From an uncultured Mucispirillum sp. (lineage in GTDB: Bacteria > Chrysiogenota > Deferribacteres > Deferribacterales > Mucispirillaceae), in assembly GCA_944324495.1 (NCBI GenBank), contig CALUWN010000002.1, positions 124,001-188,000 of the forward strand: 64,000 nucleotides of DNA, in the 5' to 3' direction. This document shows, piece by piece, positions 63,151 through 64,000 of the stretch. Position 1 is the stretch's first letter. Each line of letters opens with the position of its first letter. Below the pieces are notes generated by a model. The model saw only the letters and a list, made by a program, of their open reading frames with translations. It ran no database searches and had not been told where the DNA came from. The translations under genes and the position numbers were made by a program.

Positions 63151-64000
63151 CGCTCAAAACAGTCTGTATAGACTGTATAAGTAAATCCATATCTTTTATT
63201 GGGTAGTCTTTATTAAGTTGATAAATATATTCTTCATAATTATTTTTATTATGGTCAATTTTATTGGCATAGGCAACTATTTTGCCGTATAAATCATTAT
63301 CTGCATCATGGTGAGTTCTAACAGCTTCCACAATAGCAGGAGCAACAGACCATTTTTTTAGTATAACTGCTGCAATCTCTGCATGGTCGCAGCCTAGCTG
63401 CTCTCTTTCATCCTGTACGCAGTCTACCTCTCTAACAAGAAAATCAGCCATAACAACTTTACCAATATCATGCATTAAACCTGCCATATATAATGCATCG
63501 CTGTCCTGATTTAAAAACCTTGCAATTTCAGAAGAAATAAGTGCCACATTGTAAGCATGCTGCCATATAGCCTGCCCTGTAGTTTTATACATATTAAAAG
63601 GTTTTTGGTAGTACTGGTCTAAAGCAATAGCAAGTGCAATATTTTTAACAGAGCTAAAGCCTAAAAGCATAGTGGCTCTATCAATTGAAGCTATTTCCTT
63701 TCTTACACCATAAAAAGGCGAATTTACAAGCTTTATAACTTTTGAAGAAATACCTTGGTCCATTTTAATTTTTGCTGTAACCTGCCCAATGGCAGTTTGA
63801 GAATGGTTACGGGTAAGCCTAATTAAGTCTTGGGCAATAGTTGGCAGTGTAGGTATATTTTCTGCTTTTGCAATAATTTTTATACGCAGTGTTTCATAGT
63901 CTTTAGCATTAACAGTTGCAATAGTATGTTCTTTAGAACGTGTCATTTTATTCATTATAGCATCAGCATTTAATGGTGGAAATAAAATGCCTGTAATCTG
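63128..64000 (-). CDS. HDOD-domain protein (start probably beyond the window)
   Basis: A helical HDOD protein (HD-related output domain). ENIPTLPTIAQDLIRL opens the domain; IKLVNSPFYG, and GLMHDIGKVVMADFL with an HD pair, follow. HDOD proteins take part in signalling, often without enzyme activity. The first ATG (63955) has no ribosome site. The frame stays open for the remaining 15 codons to the right edge with protein-like content (GILFPPLNADAI), so the true start may lie outside. If 63955 is used the length is 275 residues. Confidence 0.82.
   Translation of the reverse strand, partial: QITGILFPPLNADAIMNKMTRSKEHTIATVNAKDYETLRIKIIAKAENIPTLPTIAQDLIRLTRNHSQTAIGQVTAKIKMDQGISSKVIKLVNSPFYGVRKEIASIDRATMLLGFSSVKNIALAIALDQYYQKPFNMYKTTGQAIWQHAYNVALISSEIARFLNQDSDALYMAGLMHDIGKVVMADFLVREVDCVQDEREQLGCDHAEIAAVILKKWSVAPAIVEAVRTHHDADNDLYGKIVAYANKIDHNKNNYEEYIYQLNKDYPIKDMDLLIQSIQTVLSDAADGKE

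Noticed and set aside
1-64000. tRNA, rRNA, CRISPR array, prophage or insertion sequence
   Set aside because: No cloverleaf or rRNA sequence, no regularly spaced direct repeats, and no transposase or integrase frames were found by reading.

Overview
The window is a stretch of AT-rich (roughly 30% G+C), densely coding bacterial chromosome from a motile, Gram-negative, anaerobic-type organism. The FlhF/FlhG/FliA/CheB/FliM/FliY/CheY/CheA order, the SfrAB-like NAD(P)H oxidoreductase pair, UbiE/MenG, many lipoproteins and an outer-membrane barrel fit the Deferribacteres. The low G+C and gene content make a Mucispirillum-like host my best guess; this is inference, as no rRNA or other definitive marker is present. 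No tRNA, rRNA, CRISPR array, phage or insertion sequence is visible.

Layout. (1) 1-2578, minus: ilvD then ilvB (cut by the left edge), branched-chain amino-acid synthesis. (2) 2777-6089: a dCache chemoreceptor and a convergent NCS2 purine-type permease with an altered signature motif. (3) 6215-11799: a secreted M1-like metallopeptidase, a degenerate M1-half fused to ChaN and PDZ domains, an ArsR repressor, and a Fic AMPylase flanked by three copies of one 29-bp palindrome. (4) 11900-15565, minus: htpX, a 5'-nucleotidase-type lipoprotein and fmt. (5) 15674-24519: pta, a TauE/SafE permease with a small partner, a PilZ-like protein, a 14-repeat ankyrin lipoprotein with a sigma-54-type promoter, a second chemoreceptor and several unknowns. 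(6) 24614-24881: a decayed modD-like pseudogene, then rarD.

(7) 25990-44981 is a 19-kb motility and chemotaxis island: flhF-flhG-small membrane protein-fliA-cheB; fliM-fliY-cheY-cheZ-like-cheA-two secreted proteins-a nuclease-fold-like membrane protein; a PP2C phosphatase-STAS-STAS/HEAT-cheR partner-switching-like block; and four genes resembling flagellar accessory proteins (charged protein, PilZ-like, SwrB-like, FliK-like). FlhF/FlhG place and count flagella, FliA transcribes late genes, CheA/CheY/CheB/CheR process receptor signals, and FliM/FliY form the switch. Both candidate CheY-P phosphatases (CheZ-like and FliY) have lost consensus catalytic residues.

(8) 45022-50398, minus: a three-gene envelope operon (large lipoprotein, membrane-anchored beta-plus-HEAT protein, beta-barrel) whose architecture recalls large lipid-transfer proteins; this is the best candidate here for an undescribed system. 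(9) 50569-55877: DUF134 regulator, Mrp/Nbp35 ATPase with a stub of a NifX-like gene, methyltransferase, atypical phosphohexomutase, HicB-like orphan, GNAT acetyltransferase and an Hcp-like Sel1 protein. (10) 56170-60782: sfrB-sfrA-like oxidoreductase and a small secreted protein. (11) 60884-64000, minus: HDOD protein, PP2C phosphatase and ubiE/menG, overlapping one another.
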